DNA of 64,000 bases from Geomonas limicola (GCF_014193675.1 NZ_BLXZ01000009.1:180935-244934); one strand, 5' to 3'; shown: positions 49,537 to 59,050, counted from the stretch's first letter. Numbers and translations are program-made. The notes: generated by a model not told the origin, from the letters alone.

Positions 49537-52196
49537 GGTAGTTTTCCTGTCGTGAGTTCGATCCGGAAGGTGGTCGCCGCGCCGTCACGCACAAAGCTCA
49601 AGCTCCCTCCCATGCTCTCCTCGATGATCATCCTGGAGAGGTAGAGCCCTATCCCGCTCCCCCCCCTTTCCTTTTTCGTGGTGAAGTGCGGGGTAAAGAG
49701 TTTGGCCTCGGCCTCCTCGGAGACGCCGCAGCCGTTGTCGCTCACCTCGATGCAGACCTGCCCCGGCTGCGGGCTGGTCACGCTCACCTCGATGATCCCT
49801 CGTTCCCGACCGCCGGCCTCGCGGCGGCGCTCCAGGATGGCGTCGCGGGCGTTCCCCAGCAGGTTGAGGATGACCTGCTGGAACTCGCCGGGCACCCCCT
49901 GCACCAGGAGCTGCTCCTCCCCCCCCGCCGCCAGGCGTGATTCGATGGCGTGGTGGGCGAACTGGGCCTCCAAAAGCGTCAGCGACTCCTCGATGCAGCG
50001 TGCGGGGGAGAAGGGGATCCGCTCTTTGTCAGGACTGTAGAAGTCCCGGAACTTCTCGATGGTATCCGACATGTAGTGCACCTGGCGCATGGCGTTCGCC
50101 TTGAACTCGTCCAGGTACTCCGGGGTGAGTCCCTTGAGGGTGCCCAGGGCGTGGGTGCGCTGGACGATCATCCCCAGGGTGGCCAGGGGCTGCCGCCACT
50201 GGTGGGCGATGGCGCTGATCAGGTCCCGCATGGCGATGATGCGGGCCTGGTACGCCTGCTTGCGCTCGGTGATGTCTCGGCAGATGCTCAGTACCACCGG
50301 GCGCTCCCCGAGCTGAATCAGGCGCGCGCTCGCTTCGGTCGGCACCAGGGACCCGTCCTTGCACCGGTGCACCGTCTCGTAGGTGAGGGACATTTGCTCC
50401 AGCAACCGGTCCCGCCGTTGTTCCCCTTCCGGCTCCACCTCCCCGAGGTCCATTCCTGTCAGCTCCTGCTGTGCGTACCCCAGCCGTTCCACGGCGAGCG
50501 GGTTGGCCTCGAGGATCCGACCGCCAGTATCGGTGATGAACATGGCGTCGTTGGCGCTATCAAAGAGCAGGCGGTACTTCTCCTCGCTTTCTCTCAAGAG
50601 CAGCGCCTGACGCTCCAGGGTCTCGTTGGCGCTCCGGATCTTGAGGAACTGGTTCTGGAGCGATTCGGCCATATCCCTGAAGTTGGCGACCAGGTAGTTC
50701 CCCTCAGAGACGCTGGTCTTGGGCCAGTCCACAGTCGCGCCAGAGGCAAGCCGCGCCGGCAAGGCCCGGGTCACCTCGAGCAGCCGCTCCAGATCGACCA
50801 TCATGCGGCGGCTGAGAACCTCGGCCAGGCCAAGCGACACCACGAGCACCACCACCAAGAGGGTGAACTTGTCCGTGTAGGTGGCGTAGAGCACCTTCTG
50901 GAAGGGGGCAACCGGCTGCTCGAGGGTCAGGCTCCACTCGGCGAGGTCTCCCACCACGATCTTCGAGAGGTAGCGCGACGCCGTGGCGCCAGCTGCCCCG
51001 GACCCGCTCCCTGGGAACCGCAGGACGCCGGCAGGAGGGAGGGGCGCCCCCCCCTCTTCGGGGCGGTTGGTCATAATGACCCTGCCGTGCCTGTCGGAGA
51101 GGGTGTAGAGCTTTCCGGTGTGCTCGGTGAACTTGTCGAGCAGTCCCCGGGTCTGCTTAAGGCTCAGCACACCGCAGACGTAGCCGGAAAATCTCTTCCG
51201 GTCAAGTACCGGGGCAAGCAGGGCAACCCGCGGCCGGGGGGTCCCGTCCCAGATGAAGGAAACTTCCGAAAGCATCGGTGTCAGGGTCTGCCTCAACTGC
51301 GGCAAGTAGCGACGGTCGGCGAGGTTCAGGCCGACGTCGGTGGATTCCCCAGGGCCGGGGGGAGGATAGAAAGCGACCACCTCTCCCGCCGGGTCCATCA
51401 AGGCGATCTGCCTGAAGTTGCCATCGGACCTGGTGGCGAGCGCCAGGTAGGCCTGCGCCTCCCGGGAAGGCCTGCCGTTGAGCGTCTGCGCCAGCACGGT
51501 GAGGCTCAGCTTGCGGTTCAGGGCCCAGGTTTCCATCAGTTTCTCGATGCGCTGGGTATCCTGGTCCAAGGAGGTCTTGATAGCGCGCTCGGTTTCCCGG
51601 AAATCGGTTCTGCTGCTCAGCACCAGGATGACGAGGCTCGGAAAGAGCACGAAGAGCGAGAAGAGGTTATGGACGATCTCACGATACGAGAGGGTGACGC
51701 TCCGGCTGTACACGGCCCACCCCATGAAGATCATCCGGGCGACGAGGGCATTGGTGATCCCGTTCAGCGTCAGGGTGGCCAGGCTCATCGAGGTGCTTCC
51801 CTGGGGGAGTTTGAGCACCAGGTGGAACAGCAGGTAGCTCGCCGGGATGCCGAGGCAGAGCCAGTAGAGGGCGTCGGCCAGAACCATCGCCAGGTTGCGG
51901 CGCAGCACCAGGAACCCGACCACGGCCACTTCGGCCACCAGGATGGGGAGCATCCAGAGGGTCCCGTAGTTGAGGGAGGCGACCGCCCCGGCCACCAGGG
52001 CTGCCGCCACCCCGCCCCGCATCCCGAGCACCTGCAGGGCGAGCAGGGTGAAGATCGACCCGAACAGGAACCGGATGTCGAGGAAAAAGGTGAAGGCGAA
52101 ATGGCTGCCGGCAAGGGCGGGGGCAACCAGCACCGCGAACAGCAACCGTTTCTGGGAAGTGGAGAACGACGCGGCAGCAGATGACGAAGCAGGCAT
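49533..52196 (-). CDS. Membrane sensor histidine kinase with multi-TM, Cache-like and PAS domains
   Basis: The 887-residue protein has an N-terminal block of several membrane helices (~15-190, MASE-like). A Cache-like extracytoplasmic sensor follows (~215-440; DGNFRQIALMDPAGEVVAFY, RDGTPRP-like and RHGRVIMTN regions), then another membrane segment and HAMP-like linker (~445-530). A PAS domain lies at about 535-650 (LLFDSANDAMFITDTGGRIL). The kinase core has its His in AIAHQWRQPLATLGM (the HWRQPL subgroup) and HATPase motifs NLLGNARDAI, DNGCGV and GSGIGLYLSRMI. It is cognate to the sigma-54 regulator that overlaps its stop codon. The ligand is unknown. Confidence 0.92.
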   Translation of the reverse strand: MPASSSAAASFSTSQKRLLFAVLVAPALAGSHFAFTFFLDIRFLFGSIFTLLALQVLGMRGGVAAALVAGAVASLNYGTLWMLPILVAEVAVVGFLVLRRNLAMVLADALYWLCLGIPASYLLFHLVLKLPQGSTSMSLATLTLNGITNALVARMIFMGWAVYSRSVTLSYREIVHNLFSLFVLFPSLVILVLSSRTDFRETERAIKTSLDQDTQRIEKLMETWALNRKLSLTVLAQTLNGRPSREAQAYLALATRSDGNFRQIALMDPAGEVVAFYPPPGPGESTDVGLNLADRRYLPQLRQTLTPMLSEVSFIWDGTPRPRVALLAPVLDRKRFSGYVCGVLSLKQTRGLLDKFTEHTGKLYTLSDRHGRVIMTNRPEEGGAPLPPAGVLRFPGSGSGAAGATASRYLSKIVVGDLAEWSLTLEQPVAPFQKVLYATYTDKFTLLVVVLVVSLGLAEVLSRRMMVDLERLLEVTRALPARLASGATVDWPKTSVSEGNYLVANFRDMAESLQNQFLKIRSANETLERQALLLRESEEKYRLLFDSANDAMFITDTGGRILEANPLAVERLGYAQQELTGMDLGEVEPEGEQRRDRLLEQMSLTYETVHRCKDGSLVPTEASARLIQLGERPVVLSICRDITERKQAYQARIIAMRDLISAIAHQWRQPLATLGMIVQRTHALGTLKGLTPEYLDEFKANAMRQVHYMSDTIEKFRDFYSPDKERIPFSPARCIEESLTLLEAQFAHHAIESRLAAGGEEQLLVQGVPGEFQQVILNLLGNARDAILERRREAGGRERGIIEVSVTSPQPGQVCIEVSDNGCGVSEEAEAKLFTPHFTTKKERGGSGIGLYLSRMIIEESMGGSLSFVRDGAATTFRIELTTGKLP

Positions 52197-52346
52197 GGTA
52201 ATCCCTACATCATAGAGACGCGAGTAGTACCGGAAACGCTTCCGGTGTACCGTCGCCTGCAGGACAGAGGACTTGCACTCCTCCCCAGGCGGTGTACATA
52301 ATTAGACCTGATTCTACCTCATTTTTCATGTGAATGCAGGATACCC

Positions 52347-53231
52347 ATGCGCACTGCCACATTAACCCATTTTTTAAGCCTCTCCCTGCTTCTCGGCCCG
52401 GTTGTCCAGGTTCCCCCGCCGCTTTGGGCGGCCGAGGTGTCCTTTCACGAAGGGTTCGGCGGCAGCCTCGGGTCGACAACGACCGCGGTCGACGATTCAC
52501 TCCTGGAGATCGCCCGTGCCCATGACCTGGGTTACAACGAGATCACGGCAGCCAATCCGGAGGTCGACCCGTTCCTCCCGGACCCGGGAACCCGGGTCAC
52601 GCTCCCCACGGCATGGCTCCTCCCCGAGGTCTCCGGGGATCCGGGCATCGTGGTCAACATTGCGGACCTGCGCCTGTACCATTTCCCCAAGCACCGGAAT
52701 AAAGCCGTTTCCACCTATCCCATCGGCATCGGCGACGAGGGGTGGGACACCCCGCTGGGGAGTTACCGCATCATCGAGAAGATCGAGCATCCGGCATGGC
52801 ACGTTCCTGCCTCGATACGTGCGCAGAAACCAGAATTGCCGGCCGTTGTTCTGCCTGGACCGGACAACCCGCTGGGGAGCCACGCCTTGCGGCTTTCCCT
52901 GGAAAGCGTCCTGATTCACGGCACCGACCGCCCCTTCGGCATCGGGATGCGGGTGAGCCACGGCTGTATCCACCTCTACCCCGAGGATATCGTCAAACTC
53001 TATGGAAGCGTTCCGGTCGGGACCCGGGTTACCATCGTGAACCAACCCGTCAAGGCGTCGCTGGTGGGGAATCGGGTTCTCGTGGAGGCCCACGAAACCG
53101 AAGGAAAAAACCTCGAGCAGGAGGCGTGGCAATTGTTGGAGAAAAAGGGGCTGGCGGGCAAGGTAGACCCTGGAAAGCTTGAGGCGGTGCTGCAGTCGCA
53201 TGCGGGGATCGTCACCGACGTGACGAAATAG
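52347..53231 (+). CDS. L,D-transpeptidase (YkuD) with N-terminal LysM-like region
   Basis: The 294-residue exported protein has a signal peptide (~1-29, ending WAAE). Residues ~48-92 (SLLEIARAHDLGYNEITAAN) resemble a LysM peptidoglycan-binding repeat. The YkuD domain (~100-230) has the catalytic set H191 (VLIHGTDRPF), H205 and C207 (RVSHGCIHLYPED). It cross-links peptidoglycan 3-3 or attaches proteins to it. This fits the ErfK/YbiS/YnhG group. AGGA lies five bases upstream of the ATG. It is a single gene. The 177-base stretch after it shows nothing clear. Confidence 0.95.
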   Translation: MRTATLTHFLSLSLLLGPVVQVPPPLWAAEVSFHEGFGGSLGSTTTAVDDSLLEIARAHDLGYNEITAANPEVDPFLPDPGTRVTLPTAWLLPEVSGDPGIVVNIADLRLYHFPKHRNKAVSTYPIGIGDEGWDTPLGSYRIIEKIEHPAWHVPASIRAQKPELPAVVLPGPDNPLGSHALRLSLESVLIHGTDRPFGIGMRVSHGCIHLYPEDIVKLYGSVPVGTRVTIVNQPVKASLVGNRVLVEAHETEGKNLEQEAWQLLEKKGLAGKVDPGKLEAVLQSHAGIVTDVTK

Positions 53232-53408
53232 CGGCCGAGCCGCCAGGAGGCCCAACTGAGAGTGACACCAGGCTTGGGCTAAGCGGCATAGGGCGCGCGG
53301 ATCACTGCGGGAGACTCGGGCGGGCTAACGGAACGACCCGCCTCCGCTGCGCGGTGCGTTGCCAAAACATGACAGCACGGGGCAGCGGAGACGGCCATGC
53401 GGCACGTT

Positions 53409-54563
53409 CTAGCACATCTCCAGTGCAGCCCCAATCCTGGTCTTCAGCTGTCCGATGTCCTGCGACGAGAAGTCGGTGACGATCTTCAGGTAGTTGGTCC
53501 CCAGTTCCCCCCTTACCAGCGACTCCACCTTAACCGCCTCGACGTTGAAGGTATGGCAGGACTGCAGCACCAGATCGATGACCAGGTCCGGTTTGAGCAG
53601 GTCCACCTGCTCATCGAGGACCTCCATCCTCCCCGTGTTGGGGGTCATGCAGGCGCAGGGGATCTTGAGGTAGCGCGTGGCGATGGCCCGCAGGGGATCG
53701 CCGGTCCCTTCCTCTATCCTTCCTGCAAAGGCCTTGAGACCAGTGCAGCTGTCCAGGCCGACGATGGCCGCCCCCTCCTCGTCAACCAGCTTCAACACCT
53801 TAAGGACATCGCCCCCTACCGGGCAGCCGGTCACCAGAACCCGCTTCGCCCCGGCCGCCGAGGTATGAATCCCTTTGTCGCGGCGCTCGGTAAGCTTCGC
53901 GACAATCTCCTCGAGCTTGGAGATCGCCTCGCTGCCGCCCGTCACCATGGCGTAGCTCGTGACGTCGTACATCTCCTGCCAGGTGATCACCGCCGGGCGG
54001 TGTGCGCCAAAGCCGAGGATCTGCTCCACCAGGGCATTCTTCCTGTTGGTATGCTTGATGGCTTCCTCGATCGCCTCTTCATCGATGACCGTACCGAACT
54101 TTTCCTCCAGGAACTTTTTAAACCCGTTGATCGAGTGTCGCCAGTAGTCCACGGCCCCTTCGTTGGTGGGGCATTGGGGCAGGTCGAGGACGTGCAGCGG
54201 CCGCTTCTCACTGATGAGTTCGAACATCTTCTTCTTGCCGTCGCAGGTGGTCTCCCCCACCACGGCGTCAGTCACCTCAAAGAACGGGCAGGTCTTCAGT
54301 TCGATAAATCCGTAGCTCGATTTGATGAGTGGGCAGAGGTTGACCGGCAGCGTCTCCTCCGCTTTGGGTATCGAGGCGTTCGAAAAGGCACAGAGCACTG
54401 CGGGAACCCCGCCCATTGCCCAGATCACCTCCACCGGTGCGTAGGAACAGTAGGCACCAACGACCCTGGCGCCGGCGTCGCGCTGTTTGAGAACCTGGGC
54501 AAGCGCCCGTTTCAATGGGAAGTCGGTGAATGCGTCGTCGAAAAGCGGGGTCGGGTTGGTCAT
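53409..54563 (-). CDS. 2-hydroxyacyl-CoA dehydratase-family / double-cubane-cluster-type protein
   Basis: The 384-residue protein has the two-domain HgdB/HgdC-like fold (DUF2229/HGD-D family). Cysteines positioned to bind Fe-S clusters include VGAYCSYAPVEVIWA, VNLCPLIKSSYGF, LKTCPFFEV, TGCPVGGDVLK, DSCTGLKAF and VLQSCHTFNVE. A single subunit paired with one ASKHA ATPase, rather than two dehydratase subunits, suggests the double-cubane cluster protein (DCCP) group, which does ATP-driven low-potential reductions. A true dehydratase cannot be excluded. GGAGGA precedes the ATG. It lies 13 bases after the activase gene. Confidence 0.82.
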   Translation of the reverse strand: MTNPTPLFDDAFTDFPLKRALAQVLKQRDAGARVVGAYCSYAPVEVIWAMGGVPAVLCAFSNASIPKAEETLPVNLCPLIKSSYGFIELKTCPFFEVTDAVVGETTCDGKKKMFELISEKRPLHVLDLPQCPTNEGAVDYWRHSINGFKKFLEEKFGTVIDEEAIEEAIKHTNRKNALVEQILGFGAHRPAVITWQEMYDVTSYAMVTGGSEAISKLEEIVAKLTERRDKGIHTSAAGAKRVLVTGCPVGGDVLKVLKLVDEEGAAIVGLDSCTGLKAFAGRIEEGTGDPLRAIATRYLKIPCACMTPNTGRMEVLDEQVDLLKPDLVIDLVLQSCHTFNVEAVKVESLVRGELGTNYLKIVTDFSSQDIGQLKTRIGAALEMC

Positions 54564-54576
54564 CTATATTCCTCCG

Positions 54577-55410
54577 TTATGGTAACTGGTTCAGGTTGGT
54601 TCTTGCTACCAGGGCAGCACCGTAGGCACCAAAGAAGTCGGGATGTTCGGGCACTATCACCTCGCGGGCGAGTGCGTCGGCGAGGAACTTGACGAGCGTG
54701 GAATTCCTGGCGCCGCCCCCTACAAAGAGAATCGAGTGTGTCTCCGCATTGAGGATCCTGGAGAGCAGCGAGACCAGCTTGACGAGCAGCGATTCGTGCA
54801 CCGCACGGGCGATGTCTTCGACCGATTTCCCCGAGGTCAAAAGCGAGATGACTTCCGACTCTGCGAATACCGTGCAGGTGCTGTTGATCTCGAAAGCGCG
54901 CTCCCCTTTGAGAGCCGCCGCCACGAGTTCTTCAAGGCTGAGCCCCAGCGTAGCGGCCATCATCTCGAAGAACTTCCCGGTCCCCGCCGAGCACTTGTCG
55001 TTCATCTCGAATTTTATGAGCTGGCCGCTTTTGCGGTCCAGGGAGAGGACCTTGGTGTCCTGCCCCCCCAGGTCGATCACCGTGTTGATGTCGCGGTGGA
55101 AGTGATGGGCCGAGGTGGCGTACGCCTTAATCTCCGTGGTTACCCCGCCCCCCAGGATCTTTTGGGAGAGGAAGCGGCCGTAGCCGGTCGAGGTAAGCGC
55201 GTCCCAGTGGTAGGTATCCTTGAGCTCTTTGAGCTGTGCGGCGAGATCGATGGACGTGGCGGCACGCACCCGCTCCGAGACCTCCAGCGTCTCCCCATCC
55301 ATCAGCACGAACTCCACACTGCGCGATCCTATGTCGATTCCTGCAAGTTTGATAAAGCACCTCGTGGCTTTGTGTTGCCCGCTGATTCTTTGCTCCAACC
55401 GTTGCGTCAA
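54577..55410 (-). CDS. ASKHA-type ATPase activase for the dehydratase-like protein
   Basis: This 2-hydroxyacyl-CoA dehydratase activator (BadF/BcrA/HgdC family) has the ATP-binding motifs LAGIDIGSRSVEFVLM and INTVIDLGGQDTKVL. The cluster-binding cysteines sit in MNDKCSAGTGKF and EINSTCTVFAESE, and the adenosine motif is ILFVGGGARNSTLVKFL. It injects electrons into its partner using ATP. The start is unusual. The annotated TTG at 55410 has no SD. Homologues begin close to LAGIDIGS, and an ATC codon at 55353 is preceded by GAGGTG. Real translation may start there and give 258 residues. Confidence 0.93.
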   Translation of the reverse strand: MTQRLEQRISGQHKATRCFIKLAGIDIGSRSVEFVLMDGETLEVSERVRAATSIDLAAQLKELKDTYHWDALTSTGYGRFLSQKILGGGVTTEIKAYATSAHHFHRDINTVIDLGGQDTKVLSLDRKSGQLIKFEMNDKCSAGTGKFFEMMAATLGLSLEELVAAALKGERAFEINSTCTVFAESEVISLLTSGKSVEDIARAVHESLLVKLVSLLSRILNAETHSILFVGGGARNSTLVKFLADALAREVIVPEHPDFFGAYGAALVARTNLNQLP

Positions 55411-55657
55411 CCGGCTTGGGCCGAGTTCAAACGCCCGGGATACTAGCAGATGTCCTTTCCATTGGCCAATTCATATTATTAACAAACCTGCTATTCCCTA
55501 TCGATTTTTACCATGGCAGATTTGAGGCCGTCCCGGCATTTACCTCAAAACGAGGGATCGGATGGCTCAGGGTTCTATCCTCGAGAGCTGCACTTATGAT
55601 TCATGAGCTGCCTAAGCAGACAACATGATCGACGGAGCTCCTCACTCAGGGGCAGTC

Positions 55658-55675
55658 TCTGACGTTTTAGTCAGA
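55658..55675. promoter_or_regulatory. Palindrome TCTGAC-N6-GTCAGA, candidate regulator binding site
   Basis: A perfect 6-base inverted repeat with a 6-base spacer. It ends 10 bases before the -35 of the two-component operon, a position typical for autoactivation by an OmpR-family regulator. Confidence 0.5.
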
Positions 55676-55685
55676 ATTACTTCAG

Positions 55686-55713
55686 TTGTGAAAATTCCGG
55701 CATTCACTATCAT
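55686..55713 (+). promoter_or_regulatory. Candidate promoter of the OmpR-type two-component operon
   Basis: TTGTGA (55686-55691), a 16-base spacer and TATCAT (55708-55713, five of six to consensus). The start codon is only 20 bases downstream, so the leader is very short. Confidence 0.5.
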
Positions 55714-55732
55714 TAGACCCAAGGAGAAAGCC

Positions 55733-56422
55733 ATGCACATTCTGGTCATCGAGGATGAGCCCAAGGTCGCGGGAGCCCTGAAAAAAGGACTCGAGGCGGA
55801 GAATTATCAGGTTTCGGTCGCCGAAACCGGTGAGGACGGCTTCTTTCGGCTCAACACGGAGGCCTTCGACCTGGTGCTTTTGGACCTGATGCTCCCCGGG
55901 CGCGACGGCATTGAGATCCTGACCGCACTCAGAAAGCGCGGCTTCGAGACGCCGGTCCTCATCCTTACGGCGCGTGATTCCGTCGAAGAGCGGGTGCTGG
56001 GACTGGACAGCGGCGCCGATGATTACCTGGTAAAACCCTTCGCCTTTCCGGAACTCCTGGCCCGGATTCGACTGGTACTGCGCAGGGAGAAAAAGGAGAA
56101 AGAGCCGGTGCTGAAGCTCGCGCTCCTCGATCTCGAGATCGACTTGATGACGCGCAAAGTGGTACGTGAGGGGCAGGAGCTCGAGTTGACCGCCCGAGAG
56201 TTCGAACTCCTCGAATACCTGCTGCGCAACCAGGGGAACATCGTTTCGCGCGAGATGCTTTCCAGGGATGTTTGGCAGGTCAGGGACCGTTCAACCCCGC
56301 TTGACAACGTGATCGACGTGCACATCGCCCGGCTCAGGCGCAAAATCGACGGACCCTTTGCCCTGAAGTTGCTCAAGACGGTACGCGGCCTGGGCTTCAC
56401 TATGAACGGCGAGGGCGCATGA
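55733..56422 (+). CDS. OmpR-family response regulator (CopR/CusR-like)
   Basis: The ATG at 55733 (AAGGAG upstream) gives 229 residues. The receiver domain has HILVIEDEPKVAGALKKGLE, the phospho-acceptor Asp in LVLLDLMLPGRDG, and KPFAFPELLARIR. The winged-helix DNA-binding domain has LTAREFELLEYLLRNQGNIV, NVIDVHIARLRRKID and KTVRGLGFTM. The sequence is close to regulators of metal-efflux systems (CopR/CusR/PcoR), though no efflux gene follows here. Its stop overlaps the kinase start (ATGA). The palindrome at 55658-55675 may be its own site. Confidence 0.95.
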   Translation: MHILVIEDEPKVAGALKKGLEAENYQVSVAETGEDGFFRLNTEAFDLVLLDLMLPGRDGIEILTALRKRGFETPVLILTARDSVEERVLGLDSGADDYLVKPFAFPELLARIRLVLRREKKEKEPVLKLALLDLEIDLMTRKVVREGQELELTAREFELLEYLLRNQGNIVSREMLSRDVWQVRDRSTPLDNVIDVHIARLRRKIDGPFALKLLKTVRGLGFTMNGEGA

Positions 56423-57777
56423 AACCGAGACCGAGCATACGACTGCGCCTTACCCTGTGGTATTCAGCTGCGCTGGCGGCGATCATCCTCTGCTTCGCCC
56501 TGGGTGTCTACTGGTCGGTCCGCTCGAGCCTGCTGAGCAGTCTCGATGCCCAGTTGGAAAGGGACCTCGCCACAGTCACCCGGGTAGCGCGCGACGAACC
56601 CAATGAGATCCACGAGCTGGCCCAGCACGGCTCAGTCGACCTGTTCCAGGTGCGTGAGGGGAGTGTCGTTCTGGCGGAGACCGGAGACTGGATCAAAGCC
56701 GGTCTTGAAAAGGCTCAACTCGCCGGTACGAACCGGGGACCGAGGTCGTGGACGGGGCCAGGCGGCAACAGTTACCGGTTGGATGCGCTAACCGTGACGG
56801 CTCCCGGACATCTCTACCAGGTGGTGGTCGCCGAGGACGAGCGGGACCTGCGCGCCAGCCTGAAGAGTCTCAAGTTCATCCTCCTGCTCGGCGTACCGCT
56901 GGCACTCGCACTGGCGCTGATCGGGGGGTACTTTCTGGCCGGCCGCTTTCTGGCCCCCCTCGCAGCTATGGCGCAAAAAGCCGGCGAGATCACGGCGGAT
57001 CGGCTATCCGAACGGCTACCTTATGGGCAAGACGACGAATTTGGCAAACTTGCCCAGGTCTTCAATGCGACCTTTGCACGACTAGAGGCGTCCTTTGAAA
57101 GACTGCGCCGTTTCACGTCGGATGCTTCCCACGAGCTAAGGACCCCGCTGACCGCGATACGTAGCGTGGGAGAAGTCGGGCTGCAAAAAGGGCAGGACGC
57201 CGCGGCGCTCCGCGAGGTGATCGCCAGCATGCTCGAGGAGGCAGACCGCCTGACTGAATTGGTGGACAGCCTGCTGACTCTCAGCAGGGCCGAATCCGGA
57301 ACTCTGCAGCTGAAACCCGAGCCGACCGAGCTCGGCGTGTTGGCTGCGGAAGTAGTAGAATGCCTCGAGGTGCTCGCAGAAGAGAAGGAACAGAGCCTTG
57401 TGCTGGAGGCAAACCAGGCGGTGCTTGCTGACATAGACCGCGCGACCTTGCGCCAGGCGCTGATGAATATCCTCGATAATGCCGTGAAGTACTCACCCGA
57501 AGGAACCCGAATAACGATCCGTACCGCAGTGGCGGCGGGCAAGGCTGCGCTCGAGGTTCAGGACTCAGGTCCTGGTATCGCAGAAGAGCACATCGCCAAG
57601 GTGTTCGAGCGTTTTTACCGGATCGACAGCGCGCGCTCCCGCGAGGTGGGGGGTACCGGGTTGGGGCTGGCCATCGCCCGCTGGGCGGTGGAGCTGAACG
57701 GCGGCCAAATTTCGGTGGACAGCGAGCCAGGAAAAGGGTGCACGTTCAGGATAACCCTCCCCCTCGGGAGGCTTTGA
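56419..57777 (+). CDS. Membrane sensor histidine kinase (CusS-like)
   Basis: The 452-residue protein has TM1 (~12-32), a periplasmic sensor of ~120 residues, TM2 (~152-174) and HAMP (~175-228). The phospho-acceptor His is in RFTSDASHELRTPLTAI. HATPase motifs are MNILDNAVKYSPEG, DSGPGIAEEHIAKVFERFYR and GGTGLGLAIARWAVELNGG. It resembles heavy-metal sensor kinases but lacks an obvious Cys/Met/His-rich metal site in the sensor. It is translationally coupled to the regulator upstream. The pentaheme cytochrome gene begins 34 bases downstream in the same direction. Confidence 0.95.
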   Translation: MKPRPSIRLRLTLWYSAALAAIILCFALGVYWSVRSSLLSSLDAQLERDLATVTRVARDEPNEIHELAQHGSVDLFQVREGSVVLAETGDWIKAGLEKAQLAGTNRGPRSWTGPGGNSYRLDALTVTAPGHLYQVVVAEDERDLRASLKSLKFILLLGVPLALALALIGGYFLAGRFLAPLAAMAQKAGEITADRLSERLPYGQDDEFGKLAQVFNATFARLEASFERLRRFTSDASHELRTPLTAIRSVGEVGLQKGQDAAALREVIASMLEEADRLTELVDSLLTLSRAESGTLQLKPEPTELGVLAAEVVECLEVLAEEKEQSLVLEANQAVLADIDRATLRQALMNILDNAVKYSPEGTRITIRTAVAAGKAALEVQDSGPGIAEEHIAKVFERFYRIDSARSREVGGTGLGLAIARWAVELNGGQISVDSEPGKGCTFRITLPLGRL

Positions 57778-57811
57778 GAAAATCGCACGATTACAAAGAA
57801 GGAGGAGATCT

Positions 57812-59050
57812 ATGAGAAGAGCTTTGCGGGCGGGAATAACGTGTGGAATGGTCACGGTGGTAGCCGGGGCAGTCTTTGCGGTCACGGCCTTTGCGCAGCC
57901 GATGACCTTCCCCGAGGGGACCGCTACCCCCTCGGAAAACTGCGGGGGGTGCCACAAGGCGATCTACCGGGAGTTCGCCTTCGGGTTCGGCAGCGATCTG
58001 CACTACAACCCGACCACCATTCCCCAGAAGGAAGGGGCCGCCATCCCCATGCCGGCCGGTGTCTCTGCGACGGCGACCGCACACGCCTTCGCAGGTACCG
58101 AACAGTACCCGATCCACGCCCGAGAGGCGGAGGAGGAAGGAAGATCCTGCAACGTCTGCCACTACCCCGAGCCGTTTGCCGTCCCTGACCTCAACGTGGC
58201 AGAGATGACCAAACCCAAGGGGCGCCCGAAGGGCAAGGAAGCCGTCGGCATTACCTGCGCCAGCTGCCACCTGACCCCTGAAGGGAAGATCAGGTCGGCC
58301 CACACTGTCAACGCTCCGCACGAGACGGCGGCCGACCCGGCCATTCAAACCTCGGCCATGTGCGCCTACTGCCACAGCATGGGGAAAAGGGTCGTCGGCA
58401 AACAGACCCAGACCTTCCTGGAGTGGCGTGAAGATTTCTTCAAGCCGGGGCTGGGCAAGCAGCAGTGCCAGGACTGCCACATGCCGCGCACCATGCGCAA
58501 GGTGGCCGAAGACTTTGACACTCCCGAACGCCCCGTGGCACGCCACCTCTGGACCGGTGGACGTTCGCAGCAGCGGTTGGCGAGTGCGCTCAGCATGGCG
58601 ATCAGTCAGCCCGATGCCGGCAAGCCCGCCCTCACCTTCCATGTCATCAACATCGGTGCCGGGCACTCGGTTCCCACCGGTTCCAACCGCCGCGCGATTT
58701 ACCTGAGCGTCGTGGTGACCGACCAGAAAGGGAACAAGGTTGCAGACCGGGAGTGGATGTTCGCTCCTTCCTACGGCAACCGCCCTGACGACAGGAAGTT
58801 CCTTGAAGAGGACAAAAAGCGCCCCGATGCAATTGCCGTGAGTCAAGCCGACGCCCAGGGACCGCACGAGGCGACCATCAGGGCCGGCGAGGAGCGTATC
58901 CTCCCCTGGGCCCCGGAGCTCAAACCTGGAGAGTACACAGTGAAGGCCCGTCTCATCTACGACCTGAACCGCTACAACGAGCGTTCCTTCAAGGAAGATC
59001 AGACGGAGATTAACAGCACTACCCTGGCCATCAAGGTACCAAAGGGGTGA
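57812..59050 (+). CDS. Pentaheme c-type cytochrome
   Basis: The 412-residue protein has a signal peptide (~1-29, ending TAFAQ) and five CxxCH haem-binding motifs: CGGCH, CNVCH, CASCH, CAYCH and CQDCH. All lie in the first 60%. The C-terminal ~170 residues form a beta-rich domain without haem motifs (LTFHVINIGAGHSVPTGSNR). The layout recalls the cytochrome c554/HAO-like group found in metal-reducing bacteria. It is probably periplasmic and carries electrons. GGAGGAG lies upstream of the ATG. Its position right after the kinase gene suggests it is a target or even a partner of that two-component system. Confidence 0.93.
   Translation: MRRALRAGITCGMVTVVAGAVFAVTAFAQPMTFPEGTATPSENCGGCHKAIYREFAFGFGSDLHYNPTTIPQKEGAAIPMPAGVSATATAHAFAGTEQYPIHAREAEEEGRSCNVCHYPEPFAVPDLNVAEMTKPKGRPKGKEAVGITCASCHLTPEGKIRSAHTVNAPHETAADPAIQTSAMCAYCHSMGKRVVGKQTQTFLEWREDFFKPGLGKQQCQDCHMPRTMRKVAEDFDTPERPVARHLWTGGRSQQRLASALSMAISQPDAGKPALTFHVINIGAGHSVPTGSNRRAIYLSVVVTDQKGNKVADREWMFAPSYGNRPDDRKFLEEDKKRPDAIAVSQADAQGPHEATIRAGEERILPWAPELKPGEYTVKARLIYDLNRYNERSFKEDQTEINSTTLAIKVPKG

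Larger units (their letters stand above)
55411..55732. other. AT-rich divergent intergenic region
   Basis: It separates the activase (minus) from the OmpR-type regulator (plus). It holds an inverted repeat (55658-55675) and a promoter (55686-55713) for the regulator. The remaining 240 bases are AT-richer than the surroundings and show no gene. Confidence 0.6.
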
